In this document: in pieces, positions 17,327-26,669 of the stretch | Position numbering within the stretch: position 1 is the first letter of the stretch | Layout: each line of letters begins with the position of its first letter | Made by a program: the position numbers and the translations under genes | Assembly (NCBI GenBank): GCA_036881905.1 | Contig: JBAJNN010000007.1 | Location: forward strand, 1-64,000 | Reading direction: 5' to 3' | DNA from: JBAJNN01 sp036881905 | GTDB lineage: Bacteria; Pseudomonadota; Alphaproteobacteria; Rhizobiales; Im1 | DNA: 64,000 bases | The notes under the pieces: model-generated | The model's input: the letters and a program-made list of their open reading frames with translations, nothing else | Told to the model about the DNA's origin: nothing | The model's database searches: none

Positions 17327-19219
17327 ATGGACAAACTGAAACTGCACAGCCCAGACCTGTCACAGGACAACGTCGCAAAAATCCGAGACTTGTTCCCCGG
17401 CTGCGTGACCGAAGCGACCGACGAGAACGGGAAAGCGCGGTTGGCAGTGGATTTCGATCAGTTGCGTCAAGAGCTGAGCGACCACGTCGTGGATGGTCCA
17501 CAAGAACGCTATCACCTAAATTGGCCGGGGAAGCGGGAGGCGCTGGCGCTCGCGAATGCGCCGATAGCTAAGACCTTACACCCGAGCCGCGAGGAGAGTG
17601 CGGACCCAGAAACGACAAGAAATCTCTTCGTTGAAGGAGACAATCTTGAAGCCTTGAAATTGCTTCAGAAGGCTTATCTCGGTCAAGTGAAATTCATCTA
17701 TATCGACCCACCCTACAACACGGGAAACGACTTCGTTTACGAAGATGATTTTGTGGATAGCAGCGCTGATTTTCTTTTGAAGTCAAACGAGATGAGTGAT
17801 TCTGGCGACCGCCTTGTCGCCAACACAACTGCCAATGGACGCTTTCATTCCGACTGGCAATCCTTCTTGTATCCCAGGCTAAAGCTTGCCCGTGATTTTC
17901 TGTCTGAAGACGGCGCCATCTTTATCAGCATTGATGACGGAGAATATTCCTCACTAAAAATTATGTGTGATGAGATTTTCGGCGGTGAGAATTTTGTTGC
18001 GAACTTAATCTGGAAATCGCGCCAGATAATTGACAGCCGTAACAAAACGAAAACTTCGACCGACCACGAGTATATTCTCGTGTATACCAAATCAAAGGAA
18101 TCGTTCGCGCTGCGTGGAAAGGAGATTGAAGATTCCAAATACAGTAATCCGGATAACGATCCGCGCGGACCATGGATGAGCAACAGCATTCTGGGGCTCG
18201 CAAACGCAACCCAGCGCCCCAACTTGCATTATTCGATTGTTGACCCTGATACTAGCCGAGAGTTTGCGTGCCCACCTGATACTGGCTGGCGTTATTCCAA
18301 AGAGACTATGGCGGAGAAGATCGCAGACGCGCGAATAATCTTCCCCAGAAGCGATGATGGTCGGCCGCGAGAAAAGAAATTTAGGTCTGAACTTACGAGT
18401 GAGTTCACAGGATTCTCTTCAATTCTCTCTCAAGAAGCTGGCTACACACTTAACGGTTCGCGCGAGGTACGCGACCTGTTTGGGGCTAAATTCTTTGATT
18501 TTCCAAAGCCAGTATCCCTTTTGGACATTCTGCTTCAGCAAGGAGCACCAAATGGTGACGAATTGGTAATGGACTTCTTTGCAGGATCCGGCACCACAGC
18601 ACACGCCGTCATGGCGGCAAACGCGAAAGATGGTGGCTGTCGTTCCTTTATCTTGGTTCAACTTCCAGAAGCGCTATCATCAAATAGCGAAGCATATAAG
18701 TCTGGATACAAGACTATCGCAGATCTCTCGAAGGAACGTATCCGCCGCGCGGGCAAGAAAATTCTCGAAGGCGATTGCCACCCAGACTGGAACAAGGACG
18801 TCGGCTTCCGCGTCCTGAAAATTGACACGTCGAACATGCAAGACGTGTATTATCGGCCGGACCAGGTCGAGCAGAAGGATCTGCTGGACGCCGTTGATAA
18901 CATCAAGCCCGACCGCACGCCCGAAGACTTGCTATTCCAGGTTATGGTCGATTGGGGCAGCGACCTTGCCGCGCCGATCAGCCGCGAGACGGTGCTGGGT
19001 AAGACCGTTTTCTTCGTCAACAAGTCGCCCTATGCGGGGCCAGACCTGATCGCCTGTTTTGACACAGGCGTCACCGAAGACCTTGTCAAAGAGCTGGCGA
19101 AGCATGAGCCGGTCAAGGCCGTTTTCCGCGATAACGGCTTCATTTCCGATGCGGTGAAAATCAACGTCGAGCAGATTTTCCGCCAACTTTCGCCAACCAC
19201 CGACGTCAAATCAATCTAA
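17327..19219 (+). CDS. mod: type III restriction-modification methyltransferase Mod
   Basis: A 630-residue N6-adenine methyltransferase that also recognises the DNA target for Res. Motif IV DPPYNTG is at 127-133 and SAM motif I (DFFAGSGTT) near 415-423, the beta-class order with a long target-recognition region between them. The N-terminus (MDKLKLHSPDLSQDNVAKIRDLFP) and EGDNLEALKLLQ are typical of Mod. Bases ~17950-18720, coding for the recognition region, are clearly richer in A+T than the rest, suggesting exchange of this segment. No frameshift, so it is likely functional together with res. Confidence 0.92.
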   Translation: MDKLKLHSPDLSQDNVAKIRDLFPGCVTEATDENGKARLAVDFDQLRQELSDHVVDGPQERYHLNWPGKREALALANAPIAKTLHPSREESADPETTRNLFVEGDNLEALKLLQKAYLGQVKFIYIDPPYNTGNDFVYEDDFVDSSADFLLKSNEMSDSGDRLVANTTANGRFHSDWQSFLYPRLKLARDFLSEDGAIFISIDDGEYSSLKIMCDEIFGGENFVANLIWKSRQIIDSRNKTKTSTDHEYILVYTKSKESFALRGKEIEDSKYSNPDNDPRGPWMSNSILGLANATQRPNLHYSIVDPDTSREFACPPDTGWRYSKETMAEKIADARIIFPRSDDGRPREKKFRSELTSEFTGFSSILSQEAGYTLNGSREVRDLFGAKFFDFPKPVSLLDILLQQGAPNGDELVMDFFAGSGTTAHAVMAANAKDGGCRSFILVQLPEALSSNSEAYKSGYKTIADLSKERIRRAGKKILEGDCHPDWNKDVGFRVLKIDTSNMQDVYYRPDQVEQKDLLDAVDNIKPDRTPEDLLFQVMVDWGSDLAAPISRETVLGKTVFFVNKSPYAGPDLIACFDTGVTEDLVKELAKHEPVKAVFRDNGFISDAVKINVEQIFRQLSPTTDVKSI

Positions 19220-19233
19220 GGGGGCGGGAGCAC

Positions 19234-22200
19234 ATGAAACTGAAATTTAAGGTCCAGCCCTATCAAACCAACGCCGTCAAATCCGTTGTGGATTGCTTCG
19301 CCGACCAGCCGAACGTGGCGGGCATCACCTACCGGATCGATCCCGGCCGCAAGGCGCAGATGAGCAGTTTCGAAGAGGGGTTCAAGAACGCCGATATCGC
19401 GCTTTCCGACCATCAGGTGCTGGCTAACATCAAGGACGTGCAACGCCGTCAGAACCTGCCTCTGTCGGATACGCTTGTATCCAGCGCCGGATGCAAGTTC
19501 AACCTCGATACAGAGATGGAGACGGGCACCGGCAAGACCTATTGTTACATCAAGACCATGTTCGAGATGAACAAGCAGTACGGTTGGTCGAAGTTCATCG
19601 TCATGGTGCCCAGCATCGCCATCCGCGAGGGGGTCTATAAGTCCCTTCAGATCACCGCCGACCACTTCGCCGAGACCTACGGCAAGAAGGCGCGGTTCTT
19701 CATCTACAATTCCAAGCGCCTGCACGAATTGGAGAGCTTTTCGTCGGACGCCGGCATCAACGTCATGGTGATCAACATCCAGGCATTTGCCTCGCGCGGA
19801 GCGGACAATCGCCGTATCTATGACGAGCTGGACGATTTTCAGTCCCGCCGTCCCATCGACGTGATCGCCAGTAACCGTGCGATCCTCATTCTGGATGAGC
19901 CGCAGAAAATGGAAGGCAGGGCCACCATGGAGGCCCTGCCGAAATTCAAGCCTCTGATGATCCTGCGCTATTCGGCGACCCACAAGACCCAGCACAACCG
20001 CATCCACCGGCTGGATGCTTTGGACGCCTATAACCAGAAGCTGGTGAAGAAGATTGCCGTGCGCGGCATCCATACGCGCGGTCTGGCCGGGACAAACGCC
20101 TATCTCTATCTCGAAGGCATCGACATCTCGAAGAAGGCGCCTGTGGCTCGGATCGAGCTGGAGGTGAAGCTAAAGTCCGGTGAGATCAAACGCCAGCTCC
20201 GCAGGCTGGAATTTCGCGACGACCTGTTCGTGGAATCCGGCCAGCTGGACCAGTACCGCGACGGCTTTACCATCTCGCAGATCGACTACAACCACGATAC
20301 CGTCGAATTCACCAACGGCATTGTGCTGAAGGCGGGCGAAGCGACCGGTGATGTGTCTGAACGGGACATCCGGCGCATCCAGATACGCGAGGCGACCAAG
20401 GCGCACCTGGACAAGGAAAAGCAGCTCTTCGCGCAGGGGATCAAGGTGCTGTCCCTGTTCTTCATCGACGAGGTGGTCAAGTATCGCGACTACGATCAGG
20501 CCGACGAGAAGGGCGAGTATGCGCGGGTTTTCGAGGAAGAATATGACCTGCTGAAGGCCGAGTATCTCTCGGAGCTGGCGATCGACAACGAAGCGTACCG
20601 CAAGCATCTTGCCAGCATCGACGTGAGCAAGACCCATAACGGGTATTTCTCCATCGACAAGAAGACCAGCCGCCTGAAAGACCCCGTTGTTGGAGCGCGG
20701 GCCGTCGATTCCGATGACGTAGATGCCTATGACCTGATTCTGAAAGACAAGGAAAGGCTACTCTCTTTTGAGGAGCCGACCCGGTTTATCTTCTCTCACT
20801 CCGCCCTTCGAGAAGGCTGGGACAATCCCAATGTCTTCGTCATGTGCATGCTCAAGCACAGCGACAACACCATCTCTCGCCGTCAGGAAGTGGGGCGCGG
20901 CCTTCGTTTATCCGTTGATCGGCACGGTGACCGGATGGACCACCCCGCTGTTGTCCACGACGTAAACGTCCTGACCGTTGTCGCTAGCGAGAGTTATCGC
21001 GACTTCGTCAGCGGCTTGCAGAAGGAAATTTCGGACACGCTTTCGGCGCGCCCGCGTCAGGCGACCGAAGCCTATTTCACAGGAAAGACCATTCTCACCG
21101 ATTCAGGTCCGGTCGAAATCACGCCCGCCCTTGCGAAGCAGATTTATCGGTATCTTGTCAAAAACGACTATACGGACGATGCGGACCAGATTGCCGGGAC
21201 GTATCACGAGGCGAAGGAAGCCGGAACACTTGCTGATCTGCCCGAGGATCTGAAACCTCATGCGGCGCAGGTATTCCAGCTTATCGACAGCGTCTTCAGC
21301 GATGCGCAGCTGCCGAAGGTCGAGGATGGCCGAAAGCACAAAACCAATCCGCTGAACGCTAACTTCGAGAAGAAGGAGTTTCAGGAGCTATGGTCTCGGA
21401 TCAATCAGAAAGCCGTCTATCGGGTGGAGTTCGATTCATCAGAGCTTGTTCGGAAATGTATCAGCGCCCTCGATAGCCAGCTTCGCGTTACCCCCTTGCA
21501 GTACACCGTGCAGGTCGGCGTTCAGCAGGACGGTCTGACCGACGACCAGCTCAAGACCGGCGACGGTTTTCAGGTTACCGGCACTTCAACGGAGCAAGGC
21601 GGTTCCGTGCATTCCTTGGTCAGATATGACTTGGTCGGAAAGGTCGCGGAGAATGCCCGTCTTACGCGGGCGACGGCGGCGGCGATCCTGACCGGGATCG
21701 AGCCCAATGTCTTTGCGCAGTTCAAGCAGAACCCCGAGCACTTTATCGCCGAAGCGTCCCGCATCATTGCCGAACAGAAGGCGACGATGATCATCGAGCG
21801 CCTGGATTATGACGCCGTGGCCGACCGGTACGGGGTGGATATCTTCACGGCCAATCAGACAGGCCAGGACTTCTCCCGCGCTATGAAAATGAAGAACCAC
21901 GTCCATGACTACGTCGTCACTGATTCCGATGTCGAGAAACGTTTCGTCGAAGAACTCGATACCAGCAGTGAAGTCGTGGTCTACGCGAAGCTGCCGCGTG
22001 GCTTCCTGATTCCGACGCCGGTCGGGGACTATAACCCTGACTGGGCGATTTCCTTCAAGCAGGGCAGCGTGAAGCACATCTACTTCGTCGCCGAAACCAA
22101 GGGCTCGATGTCCACGATGAAACTGCGCGAGATCGAGCGGACCAAAATTGAATGCGCTCGAAAGTTCTTCAATGAAATTAGCAAGCGGGCGACCGTAGAC

Positions 22201-22266
22201 CGTGTCAAATACGACGTTGTCACCGACTATGCCAAGCTGATGGATATCGTTTCATCAGCTGCTTGA
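19234..22266 (+). CDS. res: type III restriction enzyme Res (helicase-nuclease)
   Basis: A 1010-residue restriction subunit. Superfamily 2 helicase motifs: Walker A ETGTGKT (96-102), motif II as LILDEPQKM near 222, motif III RYSATH and motif VI RRQEVGRGLRL. The C-terminal PD-(D/E)XK nuclease is seen as NPDWAISF...YFVAETKG near 937-956. Res translocates or diffuses from the Mod site and cuts unmodified DNA. It lies 14 bases after mod and is the last plus-strand gene; the phage lysis gene ends 18 bases away on the other strand, marking the edge of the defence cargo. Confidence 0.92.
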   Translation: MKLKFKVQPYQTNAVKSVVDCFADQPNVAGITYRIDPGRKAQMSSFEEGFKNADIALSDHQVLANIKDVQRRQNLPLSDTLVSSAGCKFNLDTEMETGTGKTYCYIKTMFEMNKQYGWSKFIVMVPSIAIREGVYKSLQITADHFAETYGKKARFFIYNSKRLHELESFSSDAGINVMVINIQAFASRGADNRRIYDELDDFQSRRPIDVIASNRAILILDEPQKMEGRATMEALPKFKPLMILRYSATHKTQHNRIHRLDALDAYNQKLVKKIAVRGIHTRGLAGTNAYLYLEGIDISKKAPVARIELEVKLKSGEIKRQLRRLEFRDDLFVESGQLDQYRDGFTISQIDYNHDTVEFTNGIVLKAGEATGDVSERDIRRIQIREATKAHLDKEKQLFAQGIKVLSLFFIDEVVKYRDYDQADEKGEYARVFEEEYDLLKAEYLSELAIDNEAYRKHLASIDVSKTHNGYFSIDKKTSRLKDPVVGARAVDSDDVDAYDLILKDKERLLSFEEPTRFIFSHSALREGWDNPNVFVMCMLKHSDNTISRRQEVGRGLRLSVDRHGDRMDHPAVVHDVNVLTVVASESYRDFVSGLQKEISDTLSARPRQATEAYFTGKTILTDSGPVEITPALAKQIYRYLVKNDYTDDADQIAGTYHEAKEAGTLADLPEDLKPHAAQVFQLIDSVFSDAQLPKVEDGRKHKTNPLNANFEKKEFQELWSRINQKAVYRVEFDSSELVRKCISALDSQLRVTPLQYTVQVGVQQDGLTDDQLKTGDGFQVTGTSTEQGGSVHSLVRYDLVGKVAENARLTRATAAAILTGIEPNVFAQFKQNPEHFIAEASRIIAEQKATMIIERLDYDAVADRYGVDIFTANQTGQDFSRAMKMKNHVHDYVVTDSDVEKRFVEELDTSSEVVVYAKLPRGFLIPTPVGDYNPDWAISFKQGSVKHIYFVAETKGSMSTMKLREIERTKIECARKFFNEISKRATVDRVKYDVVTDYAKLMDIVSSAA

Positions 22267-22283
22267 TTACATTTGAACAGGCA

Positions 22284-22706
22284 TTAGCGAGCCCGCCCCC
22301 CAAACTTCTCCACCGTCCGCATGGTGCCCAGGCCGAGCAAGGAGAGTAGCACCGTGACCAAGGTCTCTGTGCCGGTCAGTTCCGGCAGCGCCGTGACATG
22401 GGGGAAGTAATTGACGGTAACCCAGGTCAGCAGGTCGAACAGGATGAAGTGCCAGAGCAGCGCAAAACCGCAGACCCAGCCGATGAAGGGCCGCCAGCCA
22501 GCGACGAAGATGGAGCGATGCCCTGCCTCGATCTTGTTGAGCTCGATCTGAGCCAGGCTGGGTTTCAACATCAGCTTGGCCTTGATGACCTCGGCGGCGC
22601 GTTTTTCGTCGTCGGTTTCGACGAACTGGTCAATGATGTTGGCGACGCCCTCGGCGGCCGAGACGACCCCGCCACCGACGATTGATCCCAAAATCTTGTC
22701 CAGCAT
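22284..22706 (-). CDS. holin, gene-transfer-agent 3TM type
   Basis: A 140-residue membrane protein that resembles the GTA_holin_3TM family. It has an N-terminal amphipathic glycine-rich start (LGSIVGGGVVSAAEGVANII), a charged middle, and two clear hydrophobic segments (FIGWVCGFALLWHFILF and LVTVLLSLLGLGTM). The conserved HRSIFVAGWRPFIGW block between them is characteristic. Holins open the inner membrane so that the endolysin can reach the wall. It is the last gene of the minus-strand tail/lysis run and lies next to the endolysin gene. Confidence 0.8.
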   Translation of the reverse strand: MLDKILGSIVGGGVVSAAEGVANIIDQFVETDDEKRAAEVIKAKLMLKPSLAQIELNKIEAGHRSIFVAGWRPFIGWVCGFALLWHFILFDLLTWVTVNYFPHVTALPELTGTETLVTVLLSLLGLGTMRTVEKFGGRAR

Positions 22707-22709
22707 GTT

Positions 22710-23102
22710 CTACTCCGCAATCTCGAAATGCACCAGGTCGTCGAAAGTGTTGTCCCGGACCTCGGTGTCGCTATCCCAATCGCCACCCCAGCGGAAATCG
22801 ACACCCATCGCCTTGGCGGTCGCCAGGACGTATCCGGCAAACAGGGTTTGACGCTCGCGGTCGTCCCAGACGACCGGATAGGGCGTCACGTCCACGGCCA
22901 TGGACGGCACGGTGTTGTGCTTGCCGTTTGGCCAGCGGACCTTGCTCTTGCCCTCCTCGACCATGCGGTCCTGTCGTTCCTTGTCCCGATGACCCTCGAG
23001 GATGGTGCAATCGAAGTGCCTGATCACCTCGTTGAACACCCGCTGCAGGCGGGGGTCACAGGTGCCGAGCCTGGAAAGCGATTTGTCGGAAAAACTCGGC
23101 AT
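22710..23102 (-). CDS. endolysin, M15-type peptidase
   Basis: A 130-residue protein similar to phage M15C D-Ala-D-Ala/L-Ala-D-Glu peptidases (VanY-like). LEGHRDKERQDRMVEEGKSK, then HNTVPSMAVDVTPYP, carries the first zinc ligands (His and Asp), and DLVHFEI near the C-terminus the last His. It has no signal peptide, so release would depend on the adjacent holin. It is four bases from the holin gene and overlaps the upstream small membrane-protein gene by one base. Confidence 0.85.
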   Translation of the reverse strand: MPSFSDKSLSRLGTCDPRLQRVFNEVIRHFDCTILEGHRDKERQDRMVEEGKSKVRWPNGKHNTVPSMAVDVTPYPVVWDDRERQTLFAGYVLATAKAMGVDFRWGGDWDSDTEVRDNTFDDLVHFEIAE

Positions 23103-23389
23103 CAGTGGCCTCCGAACAGCTTGAGCTTGATGGCGACGCCGGCGATCAGCGCGAGGATGAGACCGGTGGTGATGAGGCGAACGACGGTCTGCCAGGCTGT
23201 GCGCTTGGCGATGCGAACGGCGCCCAAAAGAGAGCGCAGATCGCGGATGACGATGGCGGCGTCTTCGTCGACCAAACCGACGTCCGCCAGCGCCCGTTTG
23301 GCGCCTCGCTCCGCGGCCAGTTCGAGGAGCTGCTCGAACTCCTCTTCGGGCATGACGACATGCCCGTCCTCTACCGAGGGACGGTTCAT
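23102..23389 (-). CDS. small membrane protein of lysis module (DUF6127-like)
   Basis: Ninety-five residues. The N-terminal half is acidic and helical (MPEEEFEQLLELAAERGAKRALADVGL) and the C-terminus is one hydrophobic helix (VVRLITTGLILALIAGVAIKL). It resembles DUF6127 proteins found beside endolysin genes in alphaproteobacterial prophages. A role as an accessory holin or spanin-like part is possible but not shown. Confidence 0.65.
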   Translation of the reverse strand: MNRPSVEDGHVVMPEEEFEQLLELAAERGAKRALADVGLVDEDAAIVIRDLRSLLGAVRIAKRTAWQTVVRLITTGLILALIAGVAIKLKLFGGH

Positions 23390-23436
23390 TGATTTCTCCT
23401 TTCGATATTCAGAGGCGCGTGGCGACCGGCTGGCGC

Positions 23437-24741
23437 TTATTCAGGATCCCGCCGCATCGGACCATCGATGGCGACGGCGACCTTGCCGGTCAGCATCCAC
23501 AGCGCGCCGGTTAGCATGGCGACGTTGTAGGTGAAGCTGTTGTCGCAGGCGTGGCGCCAGTATTCGCCATCCAGGTACATGCAAGCGCCCTTGCAAAGCT
23601 GAACCACAGGGCAACGCCGGCATTCGTCTCGGAGCGACCAGTGCTTGGCGGTGGTGAGCCGCACATCGTCGAGGGCGTCGACGTGGCCAATCCGATGGGC
23701 AGTGTCGCCCGTGTTCTGGCAGGTGTAGACGTTGCCCTTGAGGTCGACCGCGATGTTGTCTTCGCGGTCCATGCCGCACTTTTGGCCGAGGGTTGAAGCG
23801 GGCCGGGCCTCGGCGAGAGAGTTGAACCAGTCCTGGAGCTTCATCCAGACGGTCGCAACGGCAAGTGCGCTGTCGTCCATGACTTCGCCCCGGAGCGCCA
23901 GCCGGATTTATTTATGTTCCTCATCCGTAGCCGGCGAGAGCATGAGCCCGCCCGGATCGTAGGGCAGCAGCAATTCCTCGGTGCCGACCACCACGGATTG
24001 GTCACCCATCGTTTCGACGAACCACTCGCGCGCCGCCTTGAGGCTGTGGTGGTCTCGGGTCAGCACGACGTTGAACGAGACCTTGCCCTTGGGATGAAGA
24101 CGGGCGAACAGCGCCCGGATCGCCGCTGCCTTCTCCGGGTCCTCGAACGGGTCGGGCCCGCGCAGGGCCTGCCCGGGCCCGTCATGAGAGACCGCGACAG
24201 CGAAGTCCAGGCGATCGAGCCACTCGATCTTTTCTTCGTTCAGGACCGAACCGTTGGTGATGACGGAGAGATCGGCGCTGGGCCACCGGTCCTTGATGCC
24301 CTCGGCCAAGGGTTTCAGCTTCTTCCAGTAGACGAAGGGCTCTCCGCCCCAGAACTGGATGTTGGTGCCGGCGCCCTTGCCGTCCCTCCCGCCATCCCAC
24401 CAGGAATCCAGGTTGGCGAGGAATCGGCCGACATCGGCGAGGTCGGTCGCCTTCTCTTGCCCGACCTGGCTCGCCTGACCGCAGTAGGCACAGGAATAGT
24501 TGCAGCGAAACCCCAGCGAGACCTTGAGCTTGCGAACGGTGTGCGCCTTCCGGTCCGGGTTCTCGGGACTCACCGCTGTCGCCGTGTCCCACGCCCTTTC
24601 CTCGTCCGCATAAACGAAACCGGCCGGGGAGAGATCCACCGGCCGGCCGTCTTCGTGGGTCAGGAGAGACGCGTACGGGTCATAAAGCAGCCGCTCGGTC
24701 GAACCATCGGGTCCTTGCAGCGTGACGGTGTAGATCGGCAA
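23437..24741 (-). pseudogene. second radical-SAM/SPASM enzyme with in-frame stop
   Basis: Read through, this is a 434-residue radical-SAM peptide maturase. The TTG start at 24741 is eight bases after GGAGGG. The 4Fe-4S motif is FRCNYSCAYCGQ (CxxxCxxC), followed by IQFWGGEPFVYW and a SPASM region with CGMDREDNIAVDLKGNVYTC and CRRCPVVQLCKGAC. An ochre codon at 23908-23910 interrupts the frame between EEHK and IRLALRGEV; the frame does not change. It overlaps the upstream radical-SAM gene by 62 bases. Either the gene is inactivated, the base is an error, or the parts act as separate chains (SPASM part from 23880). Confidence 0.75.
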
Positions 24742-25732
24742 TGGATGCTCCCTCCTGTTCGGCAATCCAGGCGAATAGCTCGTGCTTGGCCTTGGCCAGG
24801 CGGCAATCGACATCGTGAGTCTGGGACAGGTGACAGTTGCCCCGGCACCAGCGGTTGATGGGGCAGGCTTGGCATTCGGCGGTGTCGATGAAGCGATGCA
24901 CGTGGCGAAGCGCCGCCACGGTTTCGGCCGAGCTGGGCTCCGGCTCGAACAGGTGGCCAGTACGCAGGCTTCGGCGGACCGAGTGGTGGCAGCCATAACG
25001 ATTGCCGGCGAGATCGACAGAGACATGGTCACCGGCGTGGCAGAGGGGCGCCGGCGGCCGGGAGGGCGCGCCGAGGGCTTTCCGCCATTTCTCGAGATGG
25101 CCTTCGAACATGCCGTGGGCGTGGCGGTGGCCATCGAGACGAAGTCGCGCCAGTTCGCGAAGATGCGGCAGGTGGCGATCGAGATCGGCGTGGGTCAGGT
25201 AGTAGGCGGGTTCGCATCCCTCCGTTGCCCGCACCCAGTGGACATAGGGAAAGAACGGCCGCCCGAAACGTTGCTCCAGCCGGTCGAGTTCCCCGAACCA
25301 CGGCCAGGCGAACAGGTTCTTCTGAGAGAACAGGAACGAAATCGCCGAGTTCTGTAACCTCGCCACCTGGTCCCATCTGGGCTCGCCGAACGGCTGGTGC
25401 CGGCTCACCACCACATAGGCGCCCCAGCGATTGAGGGCTTCGACGTGCCGATCTTCGAGCAGGCTGCCGTTGGTGACCAGCTTGACGAAGGCGAGCGGAA
25501 CGCCGGCCGCGATGAGCGCCACGTGGATCGCCTCGATGGTCTCCCAATAAAGTAACGGCTCCCCGCCCCAATAGGCGACCTCGGTGATGCCCTTCGCCGT
25601 CACGTAGGGAACGACCCGGTCGACGAAGTCCTCGACCGGGTGCCGACGCCTCTCCGCGTCGCCGCCCTTGGGGTCCTGGAGACAATAGGCGCAGCGAAAG
25701 TTGCAGGCGTAACCGAGAAAGATGTTGAGCAC
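24680..25732 (-). CDS. radical-SAM/SPASM peptide-modifying enzyme
   Basis: A 350-residue radical-SAM protein. GYACNFRCAYCLQ near residue 7 is the CxxxCxxC site for the SAM-bound cluster, VAYWGGEPLLYWETI the GGEP motif, and LVTNGSLL a further barrel strand. The C-terminal part has a SPASM-like cysteine set (CHAGDHVSVDLAGNRYGCHHS and CQACPINRWCRGNCHLS) for auxiliary clusters. Such enzymes commonly form thioether or C-C links on peptides. GTG start, four bases after the stop of the 306-residue gene. Its neighbours, a second radical-SAM gene and a tail fibre with a Cys-rich end, make the fibre a plausible substrate. Confidence 0.85.
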   Translation of the reverse strand: MLNIFLGYACNFRCAYCLQDPKGGDAERRRHPVEDFVDRVVPYVTAKGITEVAYWGGEPLLYWETIEAIHVALIAAGVPLAFVKLVTNGSLLEDRHVEALNRWGAYVVVSRHQPFGEPRWDQVARLQNSAISFLFSQKNLFAWPWFGELDRLEQRFGRPFFPYVHWVRATEGCEPAYYLTHADLDRHLPHLRELARLRLDGHRHAHGMFEGHLEKWRKALGAPSRPPAPLCHAGDHVSVDLAGNRYGCHHSVRRSLRTGHLFEPEPSSAETVAALRHVHRFIDTAECQACPINRWCRGNCHLSQTHDVDCRLAKAKHELFAWIAEQEGASIADLHRHAARTRWFDRAAAL

Positions 25733-25736
25733 GGGT

Positions 25737-26657
25737 TCAGGCCGCCACGGAATCCGCCACCCGGATCTCGGCCTCCGCCACGCCGCTGAAGTGACGGAAC
25801 CCGGCCTTCAGCCGGACGGTGTCGCCCGCCTCAAGGCCGAGCGCCATGAAGCGAAACGATGCCGTGCCCGCGTCGGCGCGCACACGCTGGTGCGGCAGGT
25901 ATCCGCCGGTTGCTTCCAGATAGACCTCGGGCGCGACATCGCTGACCAGCCGGCCACGGTTGTTGACGACCCGCACATCGACTGTCGCGTTCGCATCCGG
26001 CTCAAGAACCGATGGCGCGTCCAGGCGCAGGCTCGGCAGCGCCTTACGACCGATGGCCGGGATCTCTGCGGCCGTATGTTCCGGTCCGGGGTCGAGATTA
26101 CCGACGAGGCCGTATTCGGGGTGCAGAGTCAGGCGGAAACTGCATTGCGTGAAGTCGCAGGTCTTGAATGGCACATAAACCTGGAGCGGCAGGTTGACAC
26201 CGGCGACGGCGAGGTGTCTGGGCGCCGGCATTTTGGATGCAAAGCTCACCGGAAATCGGTTGAAGGGGGCGAGCGGCAACCCGGCGGTTCCCGCCGAATA
26301 GGGCGTCGATAGCGGGAACAGCCAGTTCCCATGGTCAGACCATTCGGCCCTGTCCTGGAGCGCATCGATGTCGAGGGCGACGGCGCCAAGTTCGCAGAAG
26401 ACGCGGTCCTCGAAGCGATCAGCGAGCAACATGCCGGGCGTAATCGTTCGTTCACCGTCGGCCGCAGGAATTACCTTGCCATGTTTACCCACCGGGATCT
26501 GCCCGCTTTCGCCGGAAGCCTCCTGGCCAGTAAACGCGCCGCGACCGTCTAGGATTTCCTCGTAGGTGCGAAGGCTCACCGTTCGCTCGGAACGGATGAC
26601 CTCGACCAGGAGCCGGACCGGCAGGCCCCACATATGGGCCGTGAAAGGCGTAATCAT
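25737..26657 (-). CDS. unknown tail-module protein between fibre and radical-SAM genes
   Basis: A 306-residue protein I do not recognise. There is no signal peptide or membrane segment. The N-terminal part is mixed (MITPFTAHMWGLPVRLLVEVIRSERTVSLRTYEEIL), and the middle contains CDFTQCSFRL. The C-terminal ~90 residues (VDVRVVNNRGRLVSDVAPEVYLEATGGYLPHQRV...) look like an immunoglobulin-like beta domain. It lies 12 bases after the Cys-rich fibre gene and 4 bases before the radical-SAM gene. It could be a second virion component, or a chaperone presenting the fibre tail to the enzymes. Confidence 0.6.
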   Translation of the reverse strand: MITPFTAHMWGLPVRLLVEVIRSERTVSLRTYEEILDGRGAFTGQEASGESGQIPVGKHGKVIPAADGERTITPGMLLADRFEDRVFCELGAVALDIDALQDRAEWSDHGNWLFPLSTPYSAGTAGLPLAPFNRFPVSFASKMPAPRHLAVAGVNLPLQVYVPFKTCDFTQCSFRLTLHPEYGLVGNLDPGPEHTAAEIPAIGRKALPSLRLDAPSVLEPDANATVDVRVVNNRGRLVSDVAPEVYLEATGGYLPHQRVRADAGTASFRFMALGLEAGDTVRLKAGFRHFSGVAEAEIRVADSVAA

Positions 26658-26669
26658 CGAAGGGACTCC

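Noticed and set aside
23437..23880. An independent SPASM-only gene
   Set aside because: It is in the same frame as the upstream radical-SAM part with only one stop between them, so a broken single gene is the simpler reading.
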